Source of the DNA: Calothrix sp. NIES-4105
GTDB lineage: Bacteria > Cyanobacteriota > Cyanobacteriia > Cyanobacteriales > Nostocaceae
Length of the DNA stretch: 64,000 nt
NCBI RefSeq assembly: GCF_002368415.1
Contig: NZ_AP018290.1
Span: 10,469,717 to 10,533,716, forward strand
Direction of reading: 5' to 3'
Of the stretch, positions 17,301 through 28,479 are shown piece by piece (position 1 is the stretch's first letter; the number at the start of each line of letters is the position of its first letter). The position numbers were made by a program, and so were the translations under genes. The notes under the pieces are model-generated. The model saw nothing but the letters and a program-made list of their open reading frames with translations. It was not told the origin of the DNA and ran no database searches.

Positions 17301-18182
17301 GTGCCTAGAAAAACTGGTTTAATTTCTCTTCTGGTGGTTTGTAGCTTATGGGTTATGCCCAAAAACGCAAATGCACAGGCTTTAGTACCCCATACAGTGC
17401 AACTGGATGCAGCGAAACTGGAAAAACAAGGACTTTCTTTAGCTCAAGAAGCAGCTTCGCTCGGACAGTTTCAGCAATATGAGCTTGCTTTACCACGCGC
17501 GCGCTTGGCTTCGCAACTCGCACCGAAAAACGATAAAGTTTGGTTTCTTTTGGGCGGGTTGTATTTACAAACTAAAGATTATAATAATGCCATCAGTTCC
17601 TTAAAGAAGGCTCAAGGACTCAATCCCAAGAATGCTGACGTTCTGTTTGCTTTGGGTTCTGTCCACTTTCAACAGCAAAAATATCAAGAAGCTGCAGGAT
17701 TTTATTCTTCAGGTTTAAGATTAAAACCTAATGACCCCGAAGGGCTATTTGACTTGGGCAACGCTTTTTACATGCTTGGCAAATTGCCCGATGCCGTAGC
17801 TCAATACAATAAGGCAGTAGCTCAAAATCAAAAATTTTGGCCTGCGATTAACAATATTGGTTTAATCAAGTATGAACAGGGTGATGCAAACGGCGCCATC
17901 AAGCAATGGCAAGCTGCTGTGGCACTAGATAAACAAGCTGCTGAACCTTTACTCGCACTAGCTGTAGCATTGCACGCGAAAGGGGATCAAAGACAAGCGC
18001 TTGCACTTGGAGTACAAGCACTTCGTATAGATAACCGTTATGCTGACTTAGAATTTCTAAAGCAGAACCTTTGGGGTACACGCTTACTAGCTGACACCAA
18101 AAAATTCATCGAGTTACCCGGTATTCAAGCTGCTATTGAACAACGCTCAAGTTCTGAGTCGAGACAGCAAAGACCGCAGTAA
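17301..18182 (+). CDS. exported tetratricopeptide-repeat protein
   Basis: 293 residues from GTG 17301 with AGAGGCGG upstream. Signal peptide about 1-25 (cut after NANA). About five TPR units follow from residue 45 (for example VWFLLGGLYLQTKDYNNAI, ALGSVHFQQQKYQEAAGFY, FDLGNAFYMLGKLPDAVAQYNKAV). It is probably a periplasmic protein-protein interaction scaffold; the partner is unknown. Divergent from argB with a 224-bp shared upstream region. Confidence 0.8.
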   Translation: MPRKTGLISLLVVCSLWVMPKNANAQALVPHTVQLDAAKLEKQGLSLAQEAASLGQFQQYELALPRARLASQLAPKNDKVWFLLGGLYLQTKDYNNAISSLKKAQGLNPKNADVLFALGSVHFQQQKYQEAAGFYSSGLRLKPNDPEGLFDLGNAFYMLGKLPDAVAQYNKAVAQNQKFWPAINNIGLIKYEQGDANGAIKQWQAAVALDKQAAEPLLALAVALHAKGDQRQALALGVQALRIDNRYADLEFLKQNLWGTRLLADTKKFIELPGIQAAIEQRSSSESRQQRPQ

Positions 18183-18204
18183 GCTGTAGGATAGCGCAAA
18201 GTTA

Positions 18205-18226
18205 GATCGGAGTTTTCCTCCGATCC
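18205..18226 (+). terminator. hairpin after TPR gene
   Basis: GATCGGAG / CTCCGATC stem nested in an outer imperfect pairing (GTAGGATAG...CTGTCCTAC), about 25 bases after the stop. Confidence 0.6.
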
Positions 18227-18466
18227 GAACTTTGTAACAGAAGCTTATAGCCTGTCCTACAAACACCCTCCCTTAAATTTTCAATTACCTATTGCAAGAT
18301 TACACACAATACAGTACATATATATTGTAAAGCTGAAAAAACAATAGCTCGACTTACAAAAGTCAAGCTAATAGTTCTTAAAAGGTGATATTTTGGGATA
18401 GTTCTAACACGGCTTGTAGGATTTGTTGCCTGGGCTAAGGTTTTCCTTTTCAAGCTTATGCTTTTC

Positions 18467-18871
18467 CTAGTTGTCGTCTTTAGGTAAGAGTGCCACAATT
18501 TGGTCTACAAACTGTTGATGATCAACAACAGGTTTAGATATGTAACCATCGGCGCCGCTCTGCTTGAGGAAATTCTCGCGGTCACCTTCCATAGCATGTG
18601 CTGTTACCAAAATAATTGGTAAAGACGAAGTTTGTGGGTCGGATTTCAACATTTGCGTAATTTTGATACCATCAACAGACTTACCCTGATAAACGCTTCG
18701 AGATAGCGAAACATCCATCAGAATAATGTCGGCATCTCCTGATTGGGCAATTTTCATTACCTCTTCCACATTTTCCGTGTGTTTGACGTTTAAGCCGCCC
18801 CGCTTGGTCAAAATCTTGGAAAAAACGCGAGCGTTGATCAGATCGTCTTCGACAATCAATACAGTTTTCAT
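18467..18871 (-). CDS. single-domain response regulator (CheY-like)
   Basis: 134 residues: only a receiver domain. VLIVEDDLINARVF gives the acidic pair (9-10), the phospho-acceptor is Asp in IILMDVSLSRSV (near 53), VTAHA supplies the Thr and ISKPV the Lys. There is no output domain, so it signals by protein contact or phosphotransfer. No kinase is adjacent. The start is backed only by family length. Confidence 0.88.
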   Translation of the reverse strand: MKTVLIVEDDLINARVFSKILTKRGGLNVKHTENVEEVMKIAQSGDADIILMDVSLSRSVYQGKSVDGIKITQMLKSDPQTSSLPIILVTAHAMEGDRENFLKQSGADGYISKPVVDHQQFVDQIVALLPKDDN

Positions 18872-19119
18872 GCGAATTTAACTTGTAGGGTGAAGGGGAT
18901 GACTACCTGACTAGTAGCAGTTGTGAGTCTCCTGTTTATTAATCCATATGTTTCTTGGTCATCAAGGATAATACTACTGTTTTTTATCCTGTCTTGTATC
19001 AAAATTGTGTTTCTATGTGCTTACGATCTGCGAATGTTGTGGTACGCGCGGTATGAGCGAAAACACCAAAACTAAAAACTTTGTTTGTATAGATTTAGAT
19101 GGATATTAGGTAAAAACTC

Positions 19120-21624
19120 ATGGCGAAACAGTTGAACCTTCTCTCTGGGGGACAGGTAATTACCACAGCCTTGCACACCGAGATGCAACGGTCTTATCTT
19201 GAATATGCCATGAGTGTAATTGTCGGGCGGGCGTTACCCGATGTACGCGATGGCTTAAAGCCTGTTCATCGTCGCATTTTATACGCAATGCATGAATTGG
19301 GACTTACACCTGACCGACCCTACCGAAAATGCGCGCGTGTAGTCGGTGATGTTCTTGGTAAATATCACCCACACGGCGACCAATCGGTTTATGACGCATT
19401 AGTACGTTTGGTGCAAGATTTTTCTAGTCGTTATCCCTTACTAGGGGGTCACGGTAATTTTGGTAGCGTCGATAACGACCCACCAGCAGCGATGCGGTAC
19501 ACAGAAACCCGTCTCGCTCCCCTTGGTCATGAGGGAATGCTAACCGAAATTGGCGAAGAAACAGTTGAGTTTATTGGTAACTTTGATAACTCCCAGCAAG
19601 AGCCAACTGTTTTGCCAGCGCAGTTGCCGTTTTTGATACTCAACGGTTGTGCGGGTATTGCTGTTGGTATGGCGACAAATATACCCCCACATAATTTAAA
19701 TGAAATAGTTGATGGGCTGGTTGCGCTCATTGATAATCCAGAATTACCAGATAGCAAGCTGTTTGAATTAATACCTGGCCCCGATTTTCCAACGGGTGGA
19801 GAAATTGTTGGTGATTCAGGAATTCGCGAGGCTTATACTACGGGTAGGGGTAGTATTGTTTTACGTGGCATTGCGACAATTGAAGAAATAGCAGCAACTA
19901 GAGGAACGAAGCGACGAACGGCGATTATTGTAACTGAGTTACCTTATCAGGTAAATAAGGCAGGTTGGATTGAGAAAATTGCCGAACTTGTTAACCAAGG
20001 ACGGTTAAATGGGATTTCTGATATTCGTGATGAAAGTGATCGAGATGGGATGCGAGTTGTTATTGAACTCAAACGTGACATCAACCCCCATGAAATTCTC
20101 CAAGCTTTATATCAACAAAGTGCTTTACAAAGTAACTTCGGCGCCATTTTGCTAGCTTTGGTTGATGGTCAGCCAAGGCAGTTGAGTTTACGTAATTTAT
20201 TACTAGAGTTTTTAAGTTTCCGCGAGCAAACCTTAGTACGTCGCTATACTTTTGAATTGGGCAAGGCAGAAAATCGCTCGCATCTAGTATCCGGTTTGCT
20301 CAAAGCTTTATCGAATTTAGATGAAGTTATTAGTATATTGCGACAGGCGCCTGATGGTAGCACTGCAAAAGTCCAAATAGTTAGTCGCTTAGAGTTGAGC
20401 GAAGTCCAAGCCGATGCCATACTCTCAATGCCACTGCGACGTTTGACTGGTTTAGAACAGCAAAATCTAAGCAGCGAATATAACGAACTAAGCGAAAAAA
20501 TTTCTAACCTCAGAAGATTATTAGGTGACCGTAAAGAGTTATTAAAATCTCTGAAAAAAGATTTTCGCAACTTAAAGAAAAAGTTTGGTGATGAGCGTCG
20601 AACTCGTATCGCAACTGATGCAAAAGTTGAAGCACCGAAGGGAACCAGAAAAAATTCCGACGACGATACCAAATCAAATCAAAGTTCAAAGCCTGAAGTC
20701 AAGAGCGAAGATACGATACTTGAACTAACTCATCGCGGTTATGTTCGACGTTCGCAGCCCAACGGCAAGAAATCGCGGAGCGATAATAATTTATCTGAGA
20801 ATGATTTTATTCTTCAAACGGTAGATACTAATACCGAAAAGGAATTACTTGTAATTACTAGTGGCGCCAAAGTTTATCCAATACGAGTTGGTGATATTCC
20901 AGTTTCAACCGGACGTAATAGCGCTCGTGGAACTCCATTAATTACTTTACTAAGTAGTACTGCTCAAGGTGCAACTGAGGCAATCATCACTCGGTTTATA
21001 CAACCAGAACTATCTGACGGTGAGATAATTCTCTTAACTAAGCAAGGACGTATCAAACGCTTATCTTTGACCGAGTTTACCAACTTATCACGTCGCGGTA
21101 TTACTATTACCAAACTTAAAGACGATGATGAACTGCTATCTACACAGTTTACAAATCCAGGCGCCCAAGTTGTGCTAGCTTCAAGTGGCGGGCGCCTGTT
21201 ACGATTTGCAATTAATGACGAACAGCTTGCGATTATGGGACGCGCTGCAATGGGTGTACAAGGAATGCGGCTACGCTTGAACGAAACAATGGCAGGTTTT
21301 GTTGGCATCAAAAATTCCACCAATATAGTCTTGGTAACACAACTGGGTTACGCGAAGCAAATTTCGCTCTCGCATTTACGCCCAGCTAACCGGGGTGATA
21401 TTGGTACTCAGTCTTGTAAATTTACAAACAAAACCGATGCTTTGGCTGGAATTACCAACGCAACACCGCAAGGAGAAGTTGCAATTATTACCAACCAACA
21501 ACGATTGGTTCGTGTTCCAATTGATACTATTGCAGTTGCAAATCGTGATAGTACAGGTGCAACCATTCTCCAGTTAAATCGTGACGAGAAAATAATCTCA
21601 GTTGTTGAAGTACCACTAGTTTAG
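19120..21624 (+). CDS. gyrA: type IIA topoisomerase subunit A (GyrA/ParC-like)
   Basis: 834 residues. The breakage-reunion domain has the [17 protein letters not shown] recognition helix and the catalytic Tyr in [12 protein letters not shown] (near 128). A coiled-coil arm lies at about 440-500, then a basic Ser/Asp-rich linker (about 500-560), and a C-terminal beta-pinwheel (about 560-830) with blades such as [15 protein letters not shown] and [15 protein letters not shown]. The place of the GyrA box reads LSRRGITI and lacks the GG of canonical gyrase, so this may be the second cyanobacterial GyrA paralogue or a topo IV-like subunit. Gln occupies the position of E. coli Ser83, which contacts quinolones. 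Confidence 0.88.
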   Translation: MAKQLNLLSGGQVITTALHTEMQRSYLEYAMSVIVGRALPDVRDGLKPVHRRILYAMHELGLTPDRPYRKCARVVGDVLGKYHPHGDQSVYDALVRLVQDFSSRYPLLGGHGNFGSVDNDPPAAMRYTETRLAPLGHEGMLTEIGEETVEFIGNFDNSQQEPTVLPAQLPFLILNGCAGIAVGMATNIPPHNLNEIVDGLVALIDNPELPDSKLFELIPGPDFPTGGEIVGDSGIREAYTTGRGSIVLRGIATIEEIAATRGTKRRTAIIVTELPYQVNKAGWIEKIAELVNQGRLNGISDIRDESDRDGMRVVIELKRDINPHEILQALYQQSALQSNFGAILLALVDGQPRQLSLRNLLLEFLSFREQTLVRRYTFELGKAENRSHLVSGLLKALSNLDEVISILRQAPDGSTAKVQIVSRLELSEVQADAILSMPLRRLTGLEQQNLSSEYNELSEKISNLRRLLGDRKELLKSLKKDFRNLKKKFGDERRTRIATDAKVEAPKGTRKNSDDDTKSNQSSKPEVKSEDTILELTHRGYVRRSQPNGKKSRSDNNLSENDFILQTVDTNTEKELLVITSGAKVYPIRVGDIPVSTGRNSARGTPLITLLSSTAQGATEAIITRFIQPELSDGEIILLTKQGRIKRLSLTEFTNLSRRGITITKLKDDDELLSTQFTNPGAQVVLASSGGRLLRFAINDEQLAIMGRAAMGVQGMRLRLNETMAGFVGIKNSTNIVLVTQLGYAKQISLSHLRPANRGDIGTQSCKFTNKTDALAGITNATPQGEVAIITNQQRLVRVPIDTIAVANRDSTGATILQLNRDEKIISVVEVPLV

Positions 21625-21664
21625 TACTCCAGGAATAAAAATTTATCAATCCAAAACGCAGGTT

Positions 21665-21686
21665 GAGACTAAACATGTTTAGTCTC
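21665..21686. repeat. AGACTAAACATGTTTAGTCT palindrome (copy 1)
   Basis: Perfect 20-bp palindrome (21666-21685) with matching flanks, about 40 bases after the gyrA-like stop. Copies also at 26970-26989 and 62774-62801. May function as a terminator. Confidence 0.75.
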
Positions 21687-21804
21687 TACCTATGACTTTT
21701 GTATTTTATTATACTTTTACTCTACCTTTTGTATCAGTTATTTTTATCACATTCACTCCCAAGTATGATTTTATTAAAGCTGTGTAACAAAATATAAAAT
21801 ATTT

Positions 21805-21822
21805 GTTATATTTATTTACATA
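21805..21822 (+). promoter_or_regulatory. candidate HLR1 (RpaB) site upstream of hli
   Basis: GTTATATT-TA-TTTACATA resembles the HLR1 direct repeat (G/T)TTACA(T/A)(T/A) separated by two bases, with one mismatch in the first half. It lies about 40 bp before the Hlip start, as expected for a high-light promoter. Confidence 0.4.
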
Positions 21823-21862
21823 AGACCGTAAAGCTTTTTAATTCTAATTTGGAGTCCCAATC

Positions 21863-22057
21863 ATGCAAAATACAACAGCAACCAATATCAATAATATTAA
21901 CGCGCCAGTAATGCAAGACCGTAATGCTTGGCGTTGGGGCTTTACACCACAAGCAGAAATCTGGAATGGTCGTTTGGCAATGATCGGCTTTTTAGCAGCA
22001 GCTTTGATTGAAATTTCTTCTGGCAAAGGCTTTTTGCACTTCTGGGGCATTCTCTAA
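21863..22057 (+). CDS. hli: high-light-inducible protein (Hlip/Scp)
   Basis: 64 residues with one membrane helix. The chlorophyll-binding signature is present: WGFTPQAEIWNGRLAMIGFL, with Glu and Asn/Arg as pigment ligands of the CAB/ELIP/HLIP superfamily. It sits in the thylakoid and protects photosystem II and chlorophyll-synthesis complexes under excess light. GGAG lies eight bases upstream of the ATG, and a strong terminator follows at 22182. It is alone, not co-transcribed with gyrA given the palindrome and about 240 bp between them. Confidence 0.93.
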   Translation: MQNTTATNINNINAPVMQDRNAWRWGFTPQAEIWNGRLAMIGFLAAALIEISSGKGFLHFWGIL

Positions 22058-22181
22058 AACTATGTAGAGACGCGCTTTCGCTATTTTGTCCTGGAGTGAA
22101 ATTTTGCGTCTCTAACAAGTTTTTTAACTTAAATTTATATTTCTTAACTTTTTGCTTAATTTTCTATATACCAAACAAGGC

Positions 22182-22212
22182 AAAACCTGGAGTGTTTTCA
22201 ACTCCAGGTTTT
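22182..22212 (+). terminator. strong intrinsic terminator
   Basis: AAAACCTGGAGT / ACTCCAGGTTTT with a seven-base loop followed by T residues. It lies between hli and the convergent sigA and may serve both. Confidence 0.85.
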
Positions 22213-22301
22213 TATTATCATTTCTAAATTGTAGGCATTGTAGAGAAGCGATTTAATCACGTCTCTACGAACATTGTTCTTTTCAAATCTAGCAATAGTT
22301 T

Positions 22302-23474
22302 TTAACGAATATACTCTTTCAAAACGCTGTTGCGGTTTGGATGGCGCAACTTGCGAAGTGCTTTAGCTTCGATTTGGCGAATTCGTTCGCGCGTAACGTT
22401 AAAGATTTGTCCGATTTCTTCAAGAGTTTTCATGCGACCGTCATCTAATCCATAGCGCAAGCGGAGTACGTCGCGTTCGCGAGGGCTAAGGCTATCGAGG
22501 ACTTTTTCGAGGTCTTCGCGCAATAAATTCTTAGAAACTTGATCTTCTGGTGTTTCGCCGTCTGATTCAATAAAGTCGCCTAATCGAGAATCTTCTTCTT
22601 TACCGATTGGAGTTTCTAACGAGATAGGTAATTGTGCTGATTTCGCAATAAATCTTAACTTCTCGATTGTCATTTCCATGCGGGTAGCTATTTCTTCCTC
22701 AGTCGGTTTGCGACCCATTTCTTGAGAAAGTAGCTTGGTTGTTTTCTTGATTCGCGAAATCGTTTCGTAAAGGTGGACTGGTAGGCGGATAGTGCGTGAT
22801 TGATCAGCAATAGCGCGCGTGATAGCTTGACGAATCCACCATGTCGCATAAGTTGAGAACTTGTAACCTTTTTCATGGTCAAATTTCTCAGCCGCACGAA
22901 TCAAACCGAGACTTCCTTCCTGAATTAAATCTTGGAAAGAAAGACCACGATTCATATATTTCTTGGCAATTGAAACCACAAGGCGCAGGTTGGATTGCAC
23001 CATTTTATCTTTTGCCCGACGGCCAACGTGCAAACGATAGCGAAATTGTGGTAATGTCAATTGTACAGCTTCTGCCCACTCGCTATCTCTTGGGTCACGG
23101 TCTAATTGCTGGGACAATCTTTCTCGAATTCTTTCCAATTCAAGTAGATCAGCAATTTTACGCGCTAACTCGATTTCTTCATCCGCGCGAAGCAAACGAA
23201 TTCGACCGATTTCTTGTAAGTAAAGACGTATCGAATCTTCCGTATAATGCTTCTTCTTCGACTGTGCCCGACGACGCGATTTAGCGGCTTTTCCAGACTT
23301 TGCTTCATCTTCCTCAGATGCTGGTTCTAGAAAATCATCGATTTCGCCTTCATCACTAAGTAGCAAGTCCTCTTCATCGTCTATTAAGAGTTCCTCTAAC
23401 TCGAAATCAGGCTGCGAAGTTACTTCTAAGTCAGGCTGAAATATATTTTCGAGTACGTTATTAGCCTGGTTCAT
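22302..23474 (-). CDS. sigA: RNA polymerase principal sigma factor SigA
   Basis: 390 residues, the length of cyanobacterial SigA. An acidic N-terminal region (about 25-60) precedes region 1.2 ([16 protein letters not shown]) and region 2 with [18 protein letters not shown] and [15 protein letters not shown] for -10 recognition and melting. Region 3 follows, then region 4 with [30 protein letters not shown] for -35 recognition. It is the essential group 1 sigma factor. It has an unusually long upstream region (see 23475-25191). Confidence 0.96.
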   Translation of the reverse strand: MNQANNVLENIFQPDLEVTSQPDFELEELLIDDEEDLLLSDEGEIDDFLEPASEEDEAKSGKAAKSRRRAQSKKKHYTEDSIRLYLQEIGRIRLLRADEEIELARKIADLLELERIRERLSQQLDRDPRDSEWAEAVQLTLPQFRYRLHVGRRAKDKMVQSNLRLVVSIAKKYMNRGLSFQDLIQEGSLGLIRAAEKFDHEKGYKFSTYATWWIRQAITRAIADQSRTIRLPVHLYETISRIKKTTKLLSQEMGRKPTEEEIATRMEMTIEKLRFIAKSAQLPISLETPIGKEEDSRLGDFIESDGETPEDQVSKNLLREDLEKVLDSLSPRERDVLRLRYGLDDGRMKTLEEIGQIFNVTRERIRQIEAKALRKLRHPNRNSVLKEYIR

Positions 23475-25191
23475 GCCGCGTTCCTCATGCTCCTTGCAGA
23501 ATCAATTACTCAAGACAAAATTGCAGTTGCTCTATTGAGCAGAGCCAATCCCTAAAACTAGGGTAATGACTAATTTAGCTAAAAAATGTTCAGACGTGTT
23601 ACATATTTCATTCTAAAAAAATATGTAAACTAATTTCCTTTGCACCTTACCCCAAAGCAATTAGCTAATGGTAGTTTTCGATGCATACCGCACAAAAATA
23701 CGCTCCTACCAACCATTAAATACTCTAATTAAAGAGCAGCAGTAGCAGTAGTGGCATCTTTGTTTGGCATTTTTGCTTATTAAATGAAAAACAATAAATG
23801 TTGCGAGAGCGAACATTGCTGCCATATTGAATTGTCAAGGTTTGACTTTTCAATCAAAAATACCCCTCATACAAAAAAACATCTTTACTAATGAAATCGA
23901 GATATTTTTTTGTCAAGACTTTTTAGATTGTAGCCTGTTTCACAGAAATTGCACGTATTTTGTGTAATATCCGTTCTTAGAACTTAAATCGACAAAAGCC
24001 TGTTATATCAAATAGAAATTTTGAACGGCAACCGTACACCTGAACTTTTCCCAAAACTTAATTACAACCACCAAGAAATTGTTGTTACTCTAAAGATTCG
24101 GTATATTCAAGTTCGGTTAGTTTCAAGGTATTTACTCTACGTCTCAATCATGTGGTAAGCAAGCCTTCTGATAAGCACTTTCATCACTAATAACTATCTC
24201 TCTTAATTCCTACATTACACTTCCTTTTCAATATTTATGAGTGGAATCTATAAATTGCACACTGTTTGGTTGTACCGTTCAGGGGGCGCCTGGTGTTTTT
24301 ATCTACTGGAAAATCAGAATAAATAAAGGAAATATCAATGATTTTCCTATAGTCACGCAACGCTTGTTTGTAGACCATAAATTTAGATGCCTCAAAAATT
24401 GAGCATCCATACTTATGGTGTGCCTTTTCCCACAAATCGGTGAAAAGCTTCTTTAAAGCTAAAATCACCTAAATTTTTACTTCGGAGCCAGAGAACGCTC
24501 TCAAGTGGCTCCGCTTGAGATTACTTAAACAGGAGCGCGCTTTTGTGCGGGCTAGTAAGAATTAGCCATACGTCGCTAATTAATTTAACTTTAGCTTATT
24601 TAATTTTAATCGCACGCGAGTGCGTTACTGAAATGTCAACCCTGTGAGACTTGACAAACTGTTCTTATTGTATACAACGTATTTTAATCAATTCCAAACG
24701 AGTTTGACACCCAGGACTAATAATATTAGCCTGCTTGATACAAAAATGCCTAGTGAATCGTGAAAATTACTTACCTCATACACCGAGTAACACGAAAATT
24801 CTATCTATAGGAGCTAATTCCAACCGCAATTACACTACATTTTTTTTCTACACGAGTTTGCTGTATTTATTAGAACACATATACTGAGACAAGTGCTTTC
24901 CCCAGTTAAGTTAACACTTCTGAGCAACTGACTATCTAATTTTTCGATTCAGCAATTGTTAGGTTTTGCTGACAATTCCGCTCACACGATTGAGTATGTT
25001 TACCCTACCTCTGGGAAGTATTAATTTTTGTTAAAGAATTTCCCTACAGTAACTCAATATATCAGATTAAGCCAAATTTGCACTATAAGTTAGTGCTATT
25101 CATACCTATGGTAAAGACTTATGCACAAAAGTTTACAAACATTAGTAAAATGTCCTTATAGCAAAAATGAGTATTTCTTCTTATTGACATC
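23475..25191. other. 1.7-kb gene-poor region between sigA and ndhD
   Basis: AT-rich, divergent promoters expected at both ends. One 77-codon minus-strand frame (24235-24468, GTG start) is the only coding candidate. No RNA gene, tRNA or repeat family was recognised; a long sigA leader would fit the multiple-promoter layout known for this gene. Confidence 0.5.
24235..24468 (-). CDS. doubtful small hypothetical protein
   Basis: 77 codons from GTG 24466-24468 without a good ribosome-binding site. Residues such as KFMVYKQALRDYRKIIDISF look protein-like, but no family is recognised. It may be chance or a gene remnant within the sigA-ndhD spacer. Confidence 0.2.
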   Translation of the reverse strand: MILALKKLFTDLWEKAHHKYGCSIFEASKFMVYKQALRDYRKIIDISFIYSDFPVDKNTRRPLNGTTKQCAIYRFHS

Positions 25192-26877
25192 ATGGCGGAA
25201 CATTTTCCCTGGCTAACCGCGATTATCTTCTTACCACTAATTGCTTCGTTTGCGATTCCATTTTTACCAGATAAAGATGGCAAGCAAGTGCGATGGTACG
25301 CTTTGGGAGTAGGTATCGCCGACTTGGTACTAATGTGCTATGCGTTTTGGAAGCACTACGATGCAACTAGTGAATCGTTTCAACTTGCGGAGAATTATGC
25401 CTGGATACCCCAGTTAGGTCTGAATTGGGCAGTTTCTGTTGATGGATTGTCAGTTCCACTTGTACTATTAGCTGGGTTTGTAACAACACTCGCTATTTTT
25501 TCGGCATGGCAAGTTGACAGGCGCCCGCGTTTATTTTACGCGCTGATGCTGGTTTTGTATTCGGCCCAGATAGGCGTGTTTGTAGCGCAGGACTTGCTAC
25601 TGTTCTTCATCATGTGGGAAGTTGAGTTAGTTCCCGTTTACTTGCTTGTTTCGATTTGGGGTGGACAAAAACGTCGCTACGCAGCAACTAAATTCATACT
25701 ATATACAGCGGCAGCATCTATATTTATTCTTGTGGCGGCTCTTGGAATGGGGCTTTATGGTGGCGGTGATTTAACTTTTGACATTGCTGCACTCGCTTTA
25801 AAAGATTATCCAATTGGTTTAGAACTTTTTTTGTATGCTGGGTTACTGATTGCATTTGGTGTCAAGTTAGCGATTTTCCCATTACATACTTGGCTGCCTG
25901 ATGCTCACGGTGAAGCGTCTGCTCCTGTATCTATGATTTTGGCGGGTGTACTGCTCAAAATGGGTGGATATGGTTTAATTCGCGTCAATATGGAGCTTCT
26001 TGGTGATGCTCACATTTATTTTGCCCCTGTTCTAGCGATTCTCGGCGTAATCAATATTATCTACGGCGCCTTAAATTCGTTAGCTCAAAAGAACATGAAG
26101 CGTCGGTTGGCGTATTCATCAGTATCCCACATGGGTTTTGTGCTGATAGGTATCGCCTCGTTTACCGACTTGGGGATCAATGGCGCCATGCTACAAATGA
26201 TTTCCCACGGTTTAATCGCAGCAGTATTATTCTTCTTGGCTGGTGTAACCTATGACCGTACCCACACAATGGCGATGGAAGAAATGGGTGGTGTCGGTCA
26301 AGTAATGCCAAAAGTATTTGCACTGTTTACAATTGGCGCAATGGCTTCGTTAGCTTTACCTGGAATGAGTGGTTTTGCAAGCGAACTCGCGGTGTTTGTT
26401 GGTCTAACCAGTAGTGACATTTACAGTTCTACCTTCTGTACCGTAACCGTTTTCCTCGCTGCGGTTGGAGTAATTCTCACTCCCATATACCTACTAGGCT
26501 TACTCAAACAGGTATTTTACGGTAACGGCGCCGTACTCAAATGCGAAATTGGAAGCGGTGGTTTACAGACGGACGAAACAGAAGATGTAGTTTGTTTCGG
26601 TACCGACTGCGTTCTTCCTACCAAATCAGTTTACCGAGATGCTAGCGCACGCGAAGTATTTATTGCAGCTTGCTTCTTAGTGTTGATTGTTGGTATCGGT
26701 TTGTATCCTAGATTCACGATGCAAATGTATGACGTAAAGACTGTTGCAATCAATACTCAAATTCGCTCGAATTATACGCAAATAGCAGAAAGCACTCCTG
26801 GTATCTACGCTCAAGGATTATTGGCGCCTACAATTTCAGAAACAGAAGCAGCAACTGTTTTAGGAACCATTAAGTAG
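25192..26877 (+). CDS. ndhD: NAD(P)H-quinone oxidoreductase subunit 4 (NdhD)
   Basis: 561 residues with about fourteen membrane helices. [12 protein letters not shown] carries the conserved membrane Glu (near 141). [22 protein letters not shown] holds the proton-channel Lys and His, and [17 protein letters not shown] is typical of the Mrp-antiporter-like subunits. A hydrophilic segment near 455-490 contains [11 protein letters not shown], a pattern I associate with cyanobacterial NdhD1/D2. It is a proton-pumping subunit of thylakoid NDH-1 in respiration and cyclic electron flow. The NdhD1 versus NdhD2 assignment is not certain. No ndhF is next to it. Confidence 0.95.
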   Translation: MAEHFPWLTAIIFLPLIASFAIPFLPDKDGKQVRWYALGVGIADLVLMCYAFWKHYDATSESFQLAENYAWIPQLGLNWAVSVDGLSVPLVLLAGFVTTLAIFSAWQVDRRPRLFYALMLVLYSAQIGVFVAQDLLLFFIMWEVELVPVYLLVSIWGGQKRRYAATKFILYTAAASIFILVAALGMGLYGGGDLTFDIAALALKDYPIGLELFLYAGLLIAFGVKLAIFPLHTWLPDAHGEASAPVSMILAGVLLKMGGYGLIRVNMELLGDAHIYFAPVLAILGVINIIYGALNSLAQKNMKRRLAYSSVSHMGFVLIGIASFTDLGINGAMLQMISHGLIAAVLFFLAGVTYDRTHTMAMEEMGGVGQVMPKVFALFTIGAMASLALPGMSGFASELAVFVGLTSSDIYSSTFCTVTVFLAAVGVILTPIYLLGLLKQVFYGNGAVLKCEIGSGGLQTDETEDVVCFGTDCVLPTKSVYRDASAREVFIAACFLVLIVGIGLYPRFTMQMYDVKTVAINTQIRSNYTQIAESTPGIYAQGLLAPTISETEAATVLGTIK

Positions 26878-26969
26878 ATATACGCCCTTTGTGTCAACCT
26901 CTACCTCTGAATTAGCAAGCAGTCGTCATACAAGGCGCCTGCTTTTTTATCGTTTGTATATGTATATAG

Positions 26970-26989
26970 AGACTAAACATGTTTAGTCT
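26970..26989. repeat. AGACTAAACATGTTTAGTCT palindrome (copy 2)
   Basis: Perfect 20-bp palindrome ending one base before the sfsA stop codon, between convergent ndhD and sfsA. Likely a shared terminator derived from the dispersed family. Confidence 0.75.
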
Positions 26990-27718
26990 TTACATTACAC
27001 ATGGCGCCAAACCTAGATAGCGAACACCAATTGGAGTAATTTCAAATCGATAAGGTAATATCTCAACACCCATATCAAAAGCATTTCTTAGCAACTTACC
27101 GTATACAGGGTCAGTGTTATCACCCGGAGCAAACGCTGTACAATCTCCTCGGTTAATAAAATACAGCATTACCGCGCGACTTTGAGGTACCAAAGCCATT
27201 AACTCCCGCAAATGCTTTTGTCCACGTGTAGTTTCAGTATCGGGAAATAATGCTAACCGACCCAAAGCTAAAGTTGTATTTTTGACTTCAACATAAACAG
27301 GTAAATCTGTATCATTTCCTGTCAATAAAAAATCAATACGACTCTTTTTGTCAATACCGTAAGGCACTTCACCTTTAATAAAAGTGTAATTTCTAAGGGA
27401 TGGAAATAAATATTTTGCAAGTGCAAGCTTAATAATTCGATTTGGTAAAACTGTATTAATACCCACCCAAGTTGGTTCGTTATCGTTTACCTGTATAAGT
27501 TCCAAAGTATAGGCTAGCTTGCGTGCTTCATTATCGCTTCTTGAAACCATGACCGTACTACCAGGTGTAGATACTCCCGTCATCGGTCCAGTATTTGGAC
27601 AATGTGCAGTAACTATCTCCCCTGAAGATAGTTCAACATCCGCAAAAAATCGTTTATAGCGTTTTATTAAAATACCTGAATATAAAGGTGGATAGCGGTA
27701 TAAATAATCATCAGTCAT
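26990..27718 (-). CDS. sfsA: SfsA family DNA-binding / sugar fermentation stimulation protein
   Basis: 242 residues. It has the SfsA pattern: KRYKRFFADVEL at 19-30, VTAHCPNTGPMTG at 37-49, KSRIDFLL and VYVEVKNTTLA (a PD-(D/E)XK-like core with Asp and E-x-K), then FPDTETTRGQKHLREL. The fold suggests a nuclease; the E. coli homologue was named for effects on maltose genes, and its function in cyanobacteria is unknown. Divergent from the next gene with only 32 bp between starts. Confidence 0.92.
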   Translation of the reverse strand: MTDDYLYRYPPLYSGILIKRYKRFFADVELSSGEIVTAHCPNTGPMTGVSTPGSTVMVSRSDNEARKLAYTLELIQVNDNEPTWVGINTVLPNRIIKLALAKYLFPSLRNYTFIKGEVPYGIDKKSRIDFLLTGNDTDLPVYVEVKNTTLALGRLALFPDTETTRGQKHLRELMALVPQSRAVMLYFINRGDCTAFAPGDNTDPVYGKLLRNAFDMGVEILPYRFEITPIGVRYLGLAPCVM

Positions 27719-27750
27719 TGGATTTTAGATTTGAGATTTTGGATTAACTT

Positions 27751-28479
27751 ATGTTACATAGTGTAAATATTTTAGAACCAACAGATTTGTGGTATTTACA
27801 AAACAATATCAACAAAGAAACTAACAAACACTATCATCCAACCAAAAGTATCCCATTTGTCCAGCAATTAGAGATAAAACTTGAAAATACAGGAGTAGTA
27901 ATTCAAAAAGGTGCTTTACACAGCTGTTTTGGTAAATTGAACTACGGAGTTTACAAAACCGATAATCGCCTTAAAGATATTTGGGTATCACTAATGACTG
28001 AGATTGATTATAATGCTCCTGTTTATCATGGCACTGGCATAATTAAACTTGAGCCAAAAAAGAAAGGTTATTTCTTAGACTATACTGTAATTGATATTAC
28101 AGACCACGAGCAGTGGGAATTTGATGATGGCATATTCCAATTTTGCTCTGATAATGTTGTGATAGGCACCAAAAAGTTAAACTGGCGCCAAATGGCAGGT
28201 TCAGCGGACGGCAGATGGAGAATCGCAATTAAAGCATTACCTGGACAAAATGCTAAAGTTGTCACAGGAACATCAGCACCAGCGAAAGTAATAGAGCTTA
28301 GAAAAGATGAAGTTTTAATCGCTGATTATGACATGGTTAAAGGCTTCACAAATGGTATCAAGGAAGAATATTCCAAGTTAGGTTACTTCGGCAAGGGTGG
28401 TGGTGAGGGTTATGTATGGACTTACACTGGAAACGGTCGTTTATTAGTATCCGAAACTGATGGAATGGGTATTAGTTGA
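27751..28479 (+). CDS. AIM24/DUF124-like hypothetical protein
   Basis: 242 residues without signal or membrane segment. The C-terminal GKGGGEGYVWTYTGNGRLLVSE resembles the GGEG...tGxG motif that closes AIM24-family beta proteins, and several beta-rich stretches (GVVIQKGALHSCFG, TGIIKLEPKKKGYFLDY) fit. AIM24 proteins are of uncertain function. Only a moderate match by eye. Confidence 0.5.
   Translation: MLHSVNILEPTDLWYLQNNINKETNKHYHPTKSIPFVQQLEIKLENTGVVIQKGALHSCFGKLNYGVYKTDNRLKDIWVSLMTEIDYNAPVYHGTGIIKLEPKKKGYFLDYTVIDITDHEQWEFDDGIFQFCSDNVVIGTKKLNWRQMAGSADGRWRIAIKALPGQNAKVVTGTSAPAKVIELRKDEVLIADYDMVKGFTNGIKEEYSKLGYFGKGGGEGYVWTYTGNGRLLVSETDGMGIS

Noticed and set aside
24640..24700. TTGACA...TATACA promoter-like pair upstream of ndhD
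   Set aside because: Spacing is about 14 bases, too short for a standard sigma-70 promoter, and it lies about 500 bp from the gene.
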